In this document: positions 55,522-64,000 of the stretch, piece after piece
Position numbering within the stretch: the first letter of the stretch is position 1
Layout: each line of letters starts with the position of its first letter
Assembly (NCBI GenBank): GCA_040882505.1
Contig: JBBEBE010000009.1
Coordinates: forward strand, 1-64,000
Origin: JBBEBE01 sp040882505
GTDB lineage: Bacteria > Bacteroidota > Rhodothermia > Balneolales > Balneolaceae
Length of the DNA stretch: 64,000 nt
Reading direction: 5' to 3'
Notes under the pieces: generated by a model
The model's database searches: none
What the model was told of the DNA's origin: nothing
Seen by the model: the letters and a program-made list of their open reading frames with translations, nothing else
Translations under genes and position numbers: made by a program

Positions 55522-57186
55522 CTACTCCAAATCCGGACGCCACTCCAATACAGAGAGTCTTCTCCTTAGCAACGACTCGTCAAAAATCTCGCTGGTCGGA
55601 AACTCCCCGTGCGAGCCGACGAGCACGACCGGATTCTCACCCGCGACCATCGGTCCGGCAGCCAGCGCCAACCACCGAGCCGGCAAATCCACCGGCCACT
55701 CATGCACCTCCGCCTCGCCCCCTTCCCGAAACTGCAGGTAAATCAGGTCTCCACGAGGCGATCGCTCCTCATCCGGAAAGTAAGAGATCGCCACCATTCT
55801 GTTCTGATCACGATCCAGCCAACGACATCGATACGCACCATCCATCGGATGCCAATACACCTTCTCGAATTCTCCTCCTTCCCGATTCTCATAGACCCGA
55901 ATACCGTGATCGGACCGGAGCACGGGAGGGAAATCTCCATTATCCCCGTTGCAGACCACCAGATCCGTTCGTCCGTTTCCTGTGACATCTCCCGTCAACA
56001 GATCCGTACTTCCCCATCCGGGATGAAATCGAAGCAGCCACTCTGATCGAAACCCACCCATTCCGTCAGAACGAAACCTCATCACCCCTTCGTCCCCCTG
56101 CCCGAGAAGTGCCAAAAGTTCCTCCTCGCCATCCCCGTCCAGATCCGAGAGTTGCAAACGAACGGCGCCCGGTTCGCTGTAAAGCTCCCGTCGTTTGTAC
56201 GGATCCCCACGATCGGGCGGTGCTTCAAATGACGAGCGCTCGAATAGAGTCACCGCCCCACTGTAAAAACCGAATTCGGCGACAACCAAATCTTCTCGTC
56301 CGTCTCCGGTCAAATCGGAACGGATCGTTTGCACCGGCCTTCGAAGTTCCCCGGCAAAACCCTGAAGTCCACTGAACAGCTTCTCCCCGGCCGGTCGGAC
56401 CAATTGCACCAACTCTCCCGCCCTGTTTCCACGGGGTTGGAGACGAAGCGTGCCGATCAGCGTCAGCAACAGATTGGCCCCGTCCCGCTCCAAATGCACC
56501 GGAGCGCTCGGCAAGGGGACTCGCTGAAGGGGGTCCCACATCTGATCCAGCACCCAAAACTCTCCCTGTCCGTCACGTACCCCCCCTGCATAAATGAGTT
56601 CGCGATCTGGATCGATCTCCAGCAGAGTCATGGCTGGCGGAAGCGGATCGGCCCAATGCAGAATATGTACCGGATCCCTGATTGCATCACGGCTCAAGAG
56701 AGGCTCTTCCATATCTGAAAATCGTTCAATGGATTCCGGAGCCCGATTCAGGTACCAGCTTTGAATCTGTTTCCAATCCTCATCCGATATCAAGGGATCG
56801 ACCGGGAAACGATCCTCGACTCGAACCCGAACCGGATCCACAGCACCGGCAAGGATCTCTTCACGAGGGACTTCCGGTTCGTACATTCCCAGCCGCCATC
56901 CCATCATTGGAAGTACGGATCGTTCCCAGCTGTCTCGGTCGAGTGCTGAGGGTTCGGGGACCAAGTGACACTGTCCACAAACTCGTTCCACTTTCTGTCG
57001 AATCGAGAGCTCCTCCGGAAGATCCATATAGGAGCGCATCCCGACCGCATGTCCCGACTCCACTTCGTCTCCGTCCGAAGTTGGCTCGGGGACTCCAGGC
57101 GAACCGGACCGGTTCGGACTACAGGCAGACACCAGCAGAAACACCCATGTCAGCAGAATCGATATCCGGAAGCGCGACAACGTCAC
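55522..57186 (-). CDS. Haem-binding lipoprotein with FG-GAP/VCBS propeller
   Basis: The 554-residue product has a lipoprotein signal ending in LVSAC and a single CxxCH (CGQCH, about 70-74), the mark of a c-type haem. The rest is a beta-propeller with FG-GAP calcium loops (LTGDGREDLVVAEFG, LDGDGEEELLALLG, VTGNGRTDLVV). An extracellular electron-transfer or sugar-binding role is possible. Its ATG overlaps the uxaE stop by 4 bp. Confidence 0.75.
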   Translation of the reverse strand: MTLSRFRISILLTWVFLLVSACSPNRSGSPGVPEPTSDGDEVESGHAVGMRSYMDLPEELSIRQKVERVCGQCHLVPEPSALDRDSWERSVLPMMGWRLGMYEPEVPREEILAGAVDPVRVRVEDRFPVDPLISDEDWKQIQSWYLNRAPESIERFSDMEEPLLSRDAIRDPVHILHWADPLPPAMTLLEIDPDRELIYAGGVRDGQGEFWVLDQMWDPLQRVPLPSAPVHLERDGANLLLTLIGTLRLQPRGNRAGELVQLVRPAGEKLFSGLQGFAGELRRPVQTIRSDLTGDGREDLVVAEFGFYSGAVTLFERSSFEAPPDRGDPYKRRELYSEPGAVRLQLSDLDGDGEEELLALLGQGDEGVMRFRSDGMGGFRSEWLLRFHPGWGSTDLLTGDVTGNGRTDLVVCNGDNGDFPPVLRSDHGIRVYENREGGEFEKVYWHPMDGAYRCRWLDRDQNRMVAISYFPDEERSPRGDLIYLQFREGGEAEVHEWPVDLPARWLALAAGPMVAGENPVVLVGSHGEFPTSEIFDESLLRRRLSVLEWRPDLE

Positions 57187-58727
57187 GCTCTGTCCGTCTC
57201 CGATGTTGCAAATGGGTCCAAATGTTTGTGAAAGTGGCGAATCAAATAGTGGTTGTAGAGAGATTCATTCTCTGCAAGGGTTTCCATAATCTGCTCCCTG
57301 AAATGCTGCGAGCCCGGTTGTTCTCCGGAAAGGACCGATCCATAGGTCACATGAAGCACTTGACGGGCATCATCGTCATCCAACAATCCTGCCAAGGCGT
57401 CGTCCGAGAGAGAATCCGGTTCGGGTACCTTCTCGGTTCGAGCCGAAATATGATAGGTTTCCCGATCCTCGTCAAACCGCCCAAGGGAGAAGGCAAGTAT
57501 CTCTCGAAACAGATCGGGATTACTGGCAGCTACCGTCCGCAGTGCTTCCAGATAGCTGGTCCCTGCCGTCTTCACATGCACGGCTCCTTTTCGCAGGGAT
57601 CCAATCACACGATACACAGCAAATTTGTCACTACCTGAATGGATGCTCAATTTGTATCCTCCATACCGGCCGGCAATGGCCAAATGCTGAATATACTCTT
57701 TCCGAAACTGCTCGAGATCTCCCTTGAAGTCGATCCCCTTCTCGAAATCACCGCAAAATCGCGGGGCCAACGATATCAGGGAGACCCCCAGACGATCCAA
57801 TTCCGAGGCAACCAAATAGTGCTCGGTCAGGGTTGTCGGCTCATCGGTCTCGTCCACAGAAAGTTCCAGCTCGACCTCACGGTCTGGCCACGCCTCTTCC
57901 AAATGACGTACCAATTTTCGTGTATGGGTAATCACTCGACCATACTTGACCATGGACTCCTTGACGGCACGCTCATCAAATGTGAGTTTGTACCCATCTT
58001 CCAACTCAACCTTCAAGGATAAGATTCGTTCAAGCCACGCCTCGGGTGACTCATCGAGAGCCGTCCATGGAAGCTTTCGAAACGCGGCGTCCAGCTCTTC
58101 TTCACTCATCTCTTTTGCCCGGTTGACCACATGGTCACTCGGGTCGATGGTAAGCATCGTATAGCCGGCCTTCATCATCAAATCGATGTCTGACTCACTC
58201 TTGAGATGATCGCCGTCGGCGCCATACCCCTCGTGATATCCCCGCTCGAATACGGCCCACGTGGCAGCATCGATTACGTCCGTCGGTGTCCGGTTCGTTC
58301 GGGTAAGTTCACGAATAGACTGCTGTGCCAAAACCGGACGGAAGTGACTCCCGTTGAGTGATGACAAATGAGCGGCACCGGCATTTCCGAGTCGGTCTCC
58401 GAAGCCGTAGGAATCTGCTTTTCCCATGAGCTTCGGACGTGCAAAATCAAAATGATTACGGAGGGCAAATGCATGATCGGGGGTCAATTCACAAAGCATC
58501 CAGGTCTGATCCTCATCATTCCAGGTCTCCCCCTTGAATCCATCAGGGAAGGCCCCATTACCACTTCGGATCAGTAGATATTTTTCATTTCCAATTCGGA
58601 CCAACGACAGATCACTCCCGGCGATTGTGTGGACCGATTCAGGATAGAGTACAAGTTCGCTTGCTTTTCCGGGTACGCGCTCAGGTAGTTCCAACTGTAA
58701 TTCACTCAATGGGTCTCCTCCATTCAT
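57183..58727 (-). CDS. uxaE: Tagaturonate epimerase-type protein (UxaE-like)
   Basis: The 514-residue protein matches the UxaE family by its LYPESVHTI start, the GKADSYGFGDRLGNAGAAHL motif (about 104-123), and VHVKTAGTSYLEALR and FDEDRETYHISA near the C-terminus. UxaE epimerises D-tagaturonate to D-fructuronate in hexuronate use. It is cytoplasmic and heads the operon with the haem-binding and second GH109-like genes. Its promoter carries a palindromic operator within the spacer. Confidence 0.8.
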   Translation of the reverse strand: MNGGDPLSELQLELPERVPGKASELVLYPESVHTIAGSDLSLVRIGNEKYLLIRSGNGAFPDGFKGETWNDEDQTWMLCELTPDHAFALRNHFDFARPKLMGKADSYGFGDRLGNAGAAHLSSLNGSHFRPVLAQQSIRELTRTNRTPTDVIDAATWAVFERGYHEGYGADGDHLKSESDIDLMMKAGYTMLTIDPSDHVVNRAKEMSEEELDAAFRKLPWTALDESPEAWLERILSLKVELEDGYKLTFDERAVKESMVKYGRVITHTRKLVRHLEEAWPDREVELELSVDETDEPTTLTEHYLVASELDRLGVSLISLAPRFCGDFEKGIDFKGDLEQFRKEYIQHLAIAGRYGGYKLSIHSGSDKFAVYRVIGSLRKGAVHVKTAGTSYLEALRTVAASNPDLFREILAFSLGRFDEDRETYHISARTEKVPEPDSLSDDALAGLLDDDDARQVLHVTYGSVLSGEQPGSQHFREQIMETLAENESLYNHYLIRHFHKHLDPFATSETDRA

Positions 58728-58838
58728 TCATAACGTTCATGTGCTTCGATAACCCCATGGAATCCGTCCATTGGAATCCCGTGAAGTATTGTTCAGTCGT
58801 ACGGCATTGCCGTGTGACTGGAAGGTCAATCCGGCGCC

Positions 58839-58867
58839 AATATAGGCTTTACCGGTAAAGTTTTCAA
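58839..58867 (-). promoter_or_regulatory. uxaE promoter with operator palindrome in the spacer
   Basis: On the minus strand TTGAAA (58862-58867) is separated by exactly 17 bp from TATATT (58839-58844). The spacer contains the perfect 14-bp palindrome CTTTACCGGTAAAG (58847-58860). A repressor bound here would block polymerase, the standard LacI mechanism. Confidence 0.75.
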
Positions 58868-59019
58868 TGTGTGGCCCGATCGACCACACCTTTCTCGATC
58901 AAGACATCCGACTTGTTGTCTTGATCTCCTGCTATTCAGGACTCTTTTAAAATACTTCCGGTATTCAAACACGGAATGTGAAGGATCAAACGACCCTCCA
59001 TTTCTTCTCTTCATATCCC

Positions 59020-59048
59020 TTGAAAGGCTTTACCGTTTAAGTTACCTT
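59020..59048 (+). promoter_or_regulatory. nagB-like gene promoter with operator-like sequence in the spacer
   Basis: TTGAAA (59020-59025), 17 bp, then TACCTT (59043-59048). The spacer holds CTTTACCGTTTAAG (59028-59041), an imperfect version (palindromic at 5 of 7 pairs) of the uxaE operator. The layout mirrors the divergent uxaE promoter. Confidence 0.6.
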
Positions 59049-59169
59049 TCAATTTCTCCGGCCCACCCATTTCGGGTCCGGGCGTTCATCGCCTGCATGC
59101 TCTCTGCCGTACATTCATCAGAGGAGCGGGAGATCCAATGGAATCGGGACCCTAGACGAATCAAACGAT

Positions 59170-59913
59170 ATGGACCTTCAGATCACCGCATCCAAAGAGG
59201 ACTTGGGCCTCCAGTCTGCAAAACAGGCCGCCGGGCTCATCCAAAAGACGCTTCAACAAAAGGGGCATGCCAACATCATTCTTGCGACCGGTGCCAGTCA
59301 GTTTGGCACCCTGAATCATCTCTCGAACGCCGAGGGGATCGACTGGAGAAACGTGACCATGTTTCACCTTGACGAATACATCGGTCTTCCGGAGAGTCAT
59401 CCGGCCAGTTTCCGAAAATACCTGAATGAACGTTTTGTTCAGAAAGTCGAAGGGCTCCACGACACCCATTTTGTGCAGGGAGACCGCGAGGATCCTCAAG
59501 CCGAATGTGACCGGCTCGGAGCGCTTATTCAGAAGCACCCGATCGATGTTGCACTGGTTGGAATCGGCGAAAACGGTCATCTTGCATTCAACGACCCACC
59601 TGCAGATTTCGAGACCAGCGATCCCTATCTGGTTGTCGAACTCGATACCGTCTGCCGAAAACAGCAGATGGGGGAGGGCTGGTTCAAGAGCTTGGACGAG
59701 GTTCCCCGCCAGGCCATCAGCATGTCCGTTCAGCAAATAATGAAATCAAAGAACATCATCTGTTCGGTTCCCGACAAACGGAAAGCCGAAGCCGTTCGCA
59801 ATTGTGTCGACGGCGAGATCTCCAATCTTCATCCCGCCTCGATCCTCCAGAACCACGATCATTGTACCCTGTGGCTCGATCCCGAGTCGGCCTCCCTTTT
59901 GAATAACGGATAA
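59170..59913 (+). CDS. NagB-family sugar-phosphate isomerase/deaminase-like protein
   Basis: The 247-residue product has the NagB-fold motifs ATGASQFGTL, MFHLDEYIGL (about 63-72), and GIGENGHLAFNDP (about 138-150). In E. coli NagB the last motif is NDGHIAFNEP, so the catalytic Asp is Asn and the Glu is Asp here. It probably acts on an amino-sugar or hexose phosphate, but classical deaminase activity is doubtful. It diverges from uxaE and precedes lacI convergently by 17 bp. Confidence 0.75.
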   Translation: MDLQITASKEDLGLQSAKQAAGLIQKTLQQKGHANIILATGASQFGTLNHLSNAEGIDWRNVTMFHLDEYIGLPESHPASFRKYLNERFVQKVEGLHDTHFVQGDREDPQAECDRLGALIQKHPIDVALVGIGENGHLAFNDPPADFETSDPYLVVELDTVCRKQQMGEGWFKSLDEVPRQAISMSVQQIMKSKNIICSVPDKRKAEAVRNCVDGEISNLHPASILQNHDHCTLWLDPESASLLNNG

Positions 59914-59930
59914 CCCATGGTCACTGCTGC

Positions 59931-60929
59931 TCAGGCTTCCGCCTTTACGGTGGCAGCCGGCAGCTTGATCACCCGCGGGATCACCTCTCGCTCCGATTCG
60001 ATCTCGGCAAGAAGCTGTTCACATGCAACCCGGCCCAACTCGACCGTGGGCTGAATGATGCATCGAAACGGGTTTATCAAATATTGATTGAAATCACTTC
60101 CGCCGAATGAGAGAATCTTTACCGTCATTGGATCAATCCCGTGATCCCGCAGGTAATCCAGAATCCCCAAACCCACCGGATAGGTAACCGCAAAGATGGT
60201 ATCGGGCACCCCGCCATTCTCGACCAAGGCCTTCATCCCTTCGTAACCGCTACTTTCGCTAAACCCACCCCGGACAATCCGACTCTCGTCGACATCGATC
60301 CCCTCTGCTTCCAGCGCCTCCCGATAGCCGGCTTCACGCTCTCGACCGATGTCCACATAGTCATACCCGGCCAGGTGTGCGATGGTGCGATGGCCCTCCT
60401 GAACCAGTTCCCGGACGGCTTTGTACGCACTACGACGGTCTTCGACTTTGACACAGCTGAATCCCTGTTCTTCAAAGACCCTGTCAAAAAACACGAGCGG
60501 GATCTCCATTTTTTTTGCAACCAGAAATGCGTCTACTTTGTCTGTTTTCTGGGAGACGGAAACCAACAGTCCATCGACCCGCATACGCAGAATGGACTCG
60601 AGCTGGTCCTTCTCCATTTTCTCGTCCTCGAGGGAGACACCCAAAATCACATCGTACCCTTTCTCGGATGCGACATTGTAGATCCCTTCGATGACGTGCG
60701 AGAAAAAGAAGTGAGCAACTTTCGGAACAATGACTCCGAGCGTCTTGGTCGTTCTGGATGTAAGGGACCTTGCAATTTGATTGGGCTGGTAGCCCATCTC
60801 TTCGGCCATCTTCTTGACCTTTTTGCGTGTCTCCAGGGAGATGTCGCTATGATCACGCAACGCCTTGGAGACACTCACTTTGGTCAAATTCAGTCGATTG
60901 GCAATGTCTTGGAGACGAACATTTTTCAT
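59931..60929 (-). CDS. LacI-family transcriptional regulator
   Basis: The 332-residue protein has an N-terminal LacI helix-turn-helix (RLQDIANRLNLTKVSVSKALRDHSDISLETRKKVKKMAEEMGYQPNQIARSL) and a periplasmic-binding-like effector domain. It should repress genes whose promoters hold ACCGGT-centred palindromes. I chose the ATG at 60929; an upstream in-frame start adds 14 residues. No such palindrome is seen in its own leader. Confidence 0.88.
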   Translation of the reverse strand: MKNVRLQDIANRLNLTKVSVSKALRDHSDISLETRKKVKKMAEEMGYQPNQIARSLTSRTTKTLGVIVPKVAHFFFSHVIEGIYNVASEKGYDVILGVSLEDEKMEKDQLESILRMRVDGLLVSVSQKTDKVDAFLVAKKMEIPLVFFDRVFEEQGFSCVKVEDRRSAYKAVRELVQEGHRTIAHLAGYDYVDIGREREAGYREALEAEGIDVDESRIVRGGFSESSGYEGMKALVENGGVPDTIFAVTYPVGLGILDYLRDHGIDPMTVKILSFGGSDFNQYLINPFRCIIQPTVELGRVACEQLLAEIESEREVIPRVIKLPAATVKAEA

Positions 60930-61028
60930 CGTTTGGGTGGTTGATTCTCTCTCTGAAACGGGCCTGCTCACCAGACACAGACATGCGAAATTTTCGAATT
61001 TAAAGCCTCGAAAAATAGCTCTTTACGC

Positions 61029-62321
61029 TCAGGAACTCAATTGACGGTCTATCCAGTCGTACGCCTCCTCCTGCATTCTTCGGTTAAAAATATGCGGCTC
61101 ATCATAAAACCGCCCTTCAAATTTCCCCGGGGCATTGGCCAGGCTGTAAAGTTCATTCAGATCACGCACGGCCGCCTCCATCCCCTCCAGTGGATAGAGT
61201 CCGTCCCGACGACACTGTTGCACCAACAGAGGCAATGGAGCTCGCAGACCGACAATATCCGGCAGATCCAATGCCCGATGAATGCCCGGAATAAAATGAA
61301 CCCACGAGTGGGTATCCACATGATTCCGAAGCATGGGGGCTACCCGAGACATGAATCCGGTTACACAAGCCGCCCGAACCCGGTCATCCAACCCGGACAG
61401 AAGCAGAGTTCGCCACCCCCCGAATGAGACCCCCAAGCAACCGATCCGACGTGAATCGACCTCCGGTAGACTCGAGAGCAGATCAACCGTTCTCATGTCG
61501 TCCCTCAATACAATACCGGGCCAGCTCATCCCGAGCCAACTCATCGACTTCACAAATGTGTTCGCTTTTGCTCGACAGCGCTGGTTGAGCTCTTGAACGA
61601 CTGAGGGAGAGTAGGACGACCGATCCCACCCGTATCGGTCCAGATCCTCCTGTAGCATAACCCGTCGCTCTCCAAAAAGAAAAGCATCCGTGGTGACAAC
61701 GACATAGCCCCGGCGAACCAGCTCTGTGGTAGTCGGTCGTCCCTCGTAATTGATCTCATGATATCGCTGCATTGTCTCGCCATTATCACCAAAATCGATC
61801 ACTTTCTCCTTTCCGTAGAGGAACATTCCACCATGTGAGTGCAGATCAACAATGCCCGGAGCCGCCCCTTGCAAGCCTTTGGGGATATGAATCCAGGCTG
61901 GGACGTTGAATCCGGGAGCCGATTCAAAGAGAATCTTCTCACGAAAAAAATCGGGGAATTCATGCCGTTCCAGTCGCTCGATTCGAAGTGGATGAGGAAC
62001 GGGTCGAACCCCGAGAGCGTCAAACACCCGGGCACGGGCCTCTCGTCGATGCACATCAAGGGGCACATGCGGTCGATTGATATGTGAAAGGGGATAGTGG
62101 GCACGGTCGGCAAGACGTTCCACTACCGGCCATTGGTTGGCCAAGTCCGGTTCACGGTATTCGTCCAATTCGCTGGTTCCGTTCCACATCTCCGACGACA
62201 ACGGCTTCGTATTGAGGGACTTCATACCCTTCGTCGAAGCTGCTGCCAACAATCCGGTTCCGGCCATCCAGCCCGTCGCACCCAACCCACCCAGTCGGGT
62301 CAAAAACTGATCTCGTCTCAT
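61029..62321 (-). CDS. Exported alpha/beta-hydrolase (acetyl-xylan-esterase-like)
   Basis: The 430-residue protein has an N-terminal hydrophobic signal (GGLGATGWMAGTGLLAAAS) and an alpha/beta-hydrolase core with LHSHGG, the nucleophile elbow GVSFGG and a C-terminal DEPHIF holding a candidate catalytic His. Relatives deacetylate xylan or glycans. It overlaps the upstream esterase gene by 4 bp (ATGA), so both are in one operon. Confidence 0.7.
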   Translation of the reverse strand: MRRDQFLTRLGGLGATGWMAGTGLLAAASTKGMKSLNTKPLSSEMWNGTSELDEYREPDLANQWPVVERLADRAHYPLSHINRPHVPLDVHRREARARVFDALGVRPVPHPLRIERLERHEFPDFFREKILFESAPGFNVPAWIHIPKGLQGAAPGIVDLHSHGGMFLYGKEKVIDFGDNGETMQRYHEINYEGRPTTTELVRRGYVVVTTDAFLFGERRVMLQEDLDRYGWDRSSYSPSVVQELNQRCRAKANTFVKSMSWLGMSWPGIVLRDDMRTVDLLSSLPEVDSRRIGCLGVSFGGWRTLLLSGLDDRVRAACVTGFMSRVAPMLRNHVDTHSWVHFIPGIHRALDLPDIVGLRAPLPLLVQQCRRDGLYPLEGMEAAVRDLNELYSLANAPGKFEGRFYDEPHIFNRRMQEEAYDWIDRQLSS

Positions 62322-64000
62322 GGCCGGTTCTCCGTTTCAATCCACTTCAGAATATGGTCCCAATTCACGTCACCATCGAGGTTCTCCAGCTCAATCAATC
62401 GATCTCCGTCTTCATCAACGATGGGTAGAGATTGGAATTCGTGCCAAAATTCCGTTTCTGAAATCGTCTGACCCGCTCCGTTTCTCGGACGAACCCAGAG
62501 TTGTCGAACTCCGGAATAAACGGCCAGATCAGGAAGATCGTAGGATTCCAGCGCACCCGGAACAATCGTGTAGGTCCAGTCGGGATCGTAGGACTCGGTC
62601 GCAGCAAGGGATGCCCAACTGCTCAGACCATCCAACAAGACCAGTTGATCGACAAGTCTGCTGATGGTTGACGCATGAAGTGCTTCGACGCCGAGCCCCT
62701 CTCGGGCAATGAGCGTCACGCCGCGTTCAGCAGCCTCCTCGCTCCCGTGCAACGCCTGGAGGATTCGGGTCAGATCTCCGGCCCGCATACCGACCAATGA
62801 GCGGCCATTGTGGACGGCAGAAAAGAGCAAATTGTAAGAGACGCTCCCGATAATCGAGTCCCCTTCCGGTTCAGGGCCCAGTTCTCCCACACCGGGCAGG
62901 TCGGCCGCAACCACCAGCCAGCCCTTCTGTACCAGATCCCGGAATCGACCCTGTTCCCCCGACTCCACGCTCTTGCCCCGTGGATCGATCCAAAGAAGAA
63001 CTCCTTTCGGCTCCTCGTCGGGTCGATGGATCACCCAGGGCAGTGGCTGTTGATCGACTCCGGGAACCCACCCGGTCTCGACAACGAATCCCGCGTGGCG
63101 GGTTCGACCCGTGAAGACCCCTTCGGGGACCACGAGAGGGTCCGTATATCCGGAGAGTTGTCGCGCAGCTTGTTGAACGTTCTGGTCATGGCCGGAATCT
63201 GCACGGGAGGCTTCCAATCGTTCCAGTGCCCCTCGTGCAGATTGCACCTGCAGATCAAAAATAGAGTTCCCGTCCATGGAGCTTCGAACCTGACCACTCT
63301 CCGTCCATTGAAATTCCTCCGGTGAAAACGGCTCGGGAGCGATGTCGTCATTCGGCCCCGGATTCTGGAGATGGGTTTGGAAAAACCGGACCATCCGTTC
63401 ACGATTCGCGGGAGTCGATCCGTGGCCATGGTCATCTTCAATGTATTCAAACGAATCGGACCGCCCCATCGCCTCCCAAGCGCGTCGCACTTCGGTACGG
63501 GTCTGTCTGGCTCCCTGAATGGAGAAAAAATCCCGAGTCGTGGCAATCACCATTGTCGGCTTGGGCGCGCGGGCCAGAAGAAGATCTCCGTGGTCCAGTC
63601 CCAGGGCCACTCCACCGGGGATGTTCTGCTCGGCATCCTGAGGCCCGATGGATCGAAAGAGCCAGGAGAGGGTCGTGATGTAGTTTTCTGGAGCCGCAGC
63701 CACAATACGGTCATCCATGGCTGCTGTCAGAGCCGTCTGGGTCCCACCTCCGGAACGGCCGGTCATCCCGATCCGGTCCGGATCGATATCTTCCCGGGAC
63801 AGAAGGTAGTCTACCGAACGGATCCCGTCCCAAATCATGGACCGAACCATCGAATCCCCACTCAAAAGCATCTGTGCACCGGCATAGGAGTGTTCGCGAG
63901 TTGGACTTCCCAATCGGGTCTCACTCCCCTCTTCGTTCAAATATTGATGTCGCTCCCCCTGCCCTACCGGATCAAATGCGAGTACGGCAAATCCCCGCAT
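62318..64000 (-). CDS. Esterase-like alpha/beta hydrolase, truncated at the window edge
   Basis: At least 560 residues are visible; the apparent Met at the last bases is likely internal because family members carry ~100 more residues before AFDPVGQGERHQY. The core has the nucleophile GRSGGG and a catalytic DDHGHGS. A second alpha/beta-hydrolase-like region follows at about 280-560. It heads the esterase pair overlapping by 4 bp. Confidence 0.7.
   Translation of the reverse strand: MRGFAVLAFDPVGQGERHQYLNEEGSETRLGSPTREHSYAGAQMLLSGDSMVRSMIWDGIRSVDYLLSREDIDPDRIGMTGRSGGGTQTALTAAMDDRIVAAAPENYITTLSWLFRSIGPQDAEQNIPGGVALGLDHGDLLLARAPKPTMVIATTRDFFSIQGARQTRTEVRRAWEAMGRSDSFEYIEDDHGHGSTPANRERMVRFFQTHLQNPGPNDDIAPEPFSPEEFQWTESGQVRSSMDGNSIFDLQVQSARGALERLEASRADSGHDQNVQQAARQLSGYTDPLVVPEGVFTGRTRHAGFVVETGWVPGVDQQPLPWVIHRPDEEPKGVLLWIDPRGKSVESGEQGRFRDLVQKGWLVVAADLPGVGELGPEPEGDSIIGSVSYNLLFSAVHNGRSLVGMRAGDLTRILQALHGSEEAAERGVTLIAREGLGVEALHASTISRLVDQLVLLDGLSSWASLAATESYDPDWTYTIVPGALESYDLPDLAVYSGVRQLWVRPRNGAGQTISETEFWHEFQSLPIVDEDGDRLIELENLDGDVNWDHILKWIETENRP

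Overview
The window reads as chromosomal DNA of a moderately high-GC member of the Bacteroidota/Rhodothermota/Balneolota group. The evidence is a SusC/SusD pair, a GWxTD-domain protein, the order sigma-54 regulator - LptE - TPR protein downstream of miaB, many lipoproteins and TAT-type secreted oxidoreductases, and a FtsX, PgsA and PabB of the expected kind. Placement below phylum level is inference.

Layout. (1) 1-7.2 kb: ftsX, an outer-membrane barrel gene and cinA (all minus) are enclosed by two ~500-bp non-coding arms in inverted orientation. Simple-sequence repeats are dense here, including a (NPDA)n insert inside CinA. (2) 6.5-10.8 kb, plus strand: pgsA-pgpA (phosphatidylglycerol), pyrE, an FKBP-like lipoprotein and miaB. 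(3) 10.9-16.1 kb, minus strand: a DUF4382-type lipoprotein and an ECF sigma/anti-sigma cluster in which both the anti-sigma factor and a downstream barrel protein end in a CBM48/AMPK-like glycan-binding domain. (4) 16.4-19.1 kb, plus: sigma-54 activator, LptE, TPR protein. (5) 19.1-27.98 kb: hipBA toxin-antitoxin, an MBL hydrolase, rpmE, pabB diverging from pyrD through overlapping start codons, a TPR lipoprotein and pyruvate kinase. (6) 28-34 kb: GWxTD lipoprotein and a susCD pair. (7) 34.2-39.6 kb: a tight five-gene operon (SSS symporter, GNAT, ornithine-racemase-like enzyme, M20 peptidase, alanine racemase). (8) 39.9-49.8 kb: PAS histidine kinase, sulfatase, initiator tRNA-Met, AhpD-like protein, lysA, dipeptidase, propeller lipoprotein, ABC-F ATPase. 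(9) 49.9-64 kb: a carbohydrate locus with an Nramp-fold transporter lacking the usual metal motifs, two GH109-like Gfo/Idh/MocA proteins, an amidohydrolase, a haem-binding FG-GAP lipoprotein, a UxaE-type epimerase, a NagB-family protein, a LacI regulator and two esterase-like hydrolases.

The most interesting signals are the long inverted repeat with its diverged third copy, and the palindromes (centre ACCGGT) in region 9. Two of these sit exactly in the 17-bp spacer of TTGAAA-N17-TA..TT promoters and so define a likely LacI regulon. Also notable are the non-canonical Nramp-like protein coupled to a GH109-like protein by an ATGA overlap, the CBM48-bearing anti-sigma system, and a class-2-like PyrD with Cys at the usual catalytic Ser position.
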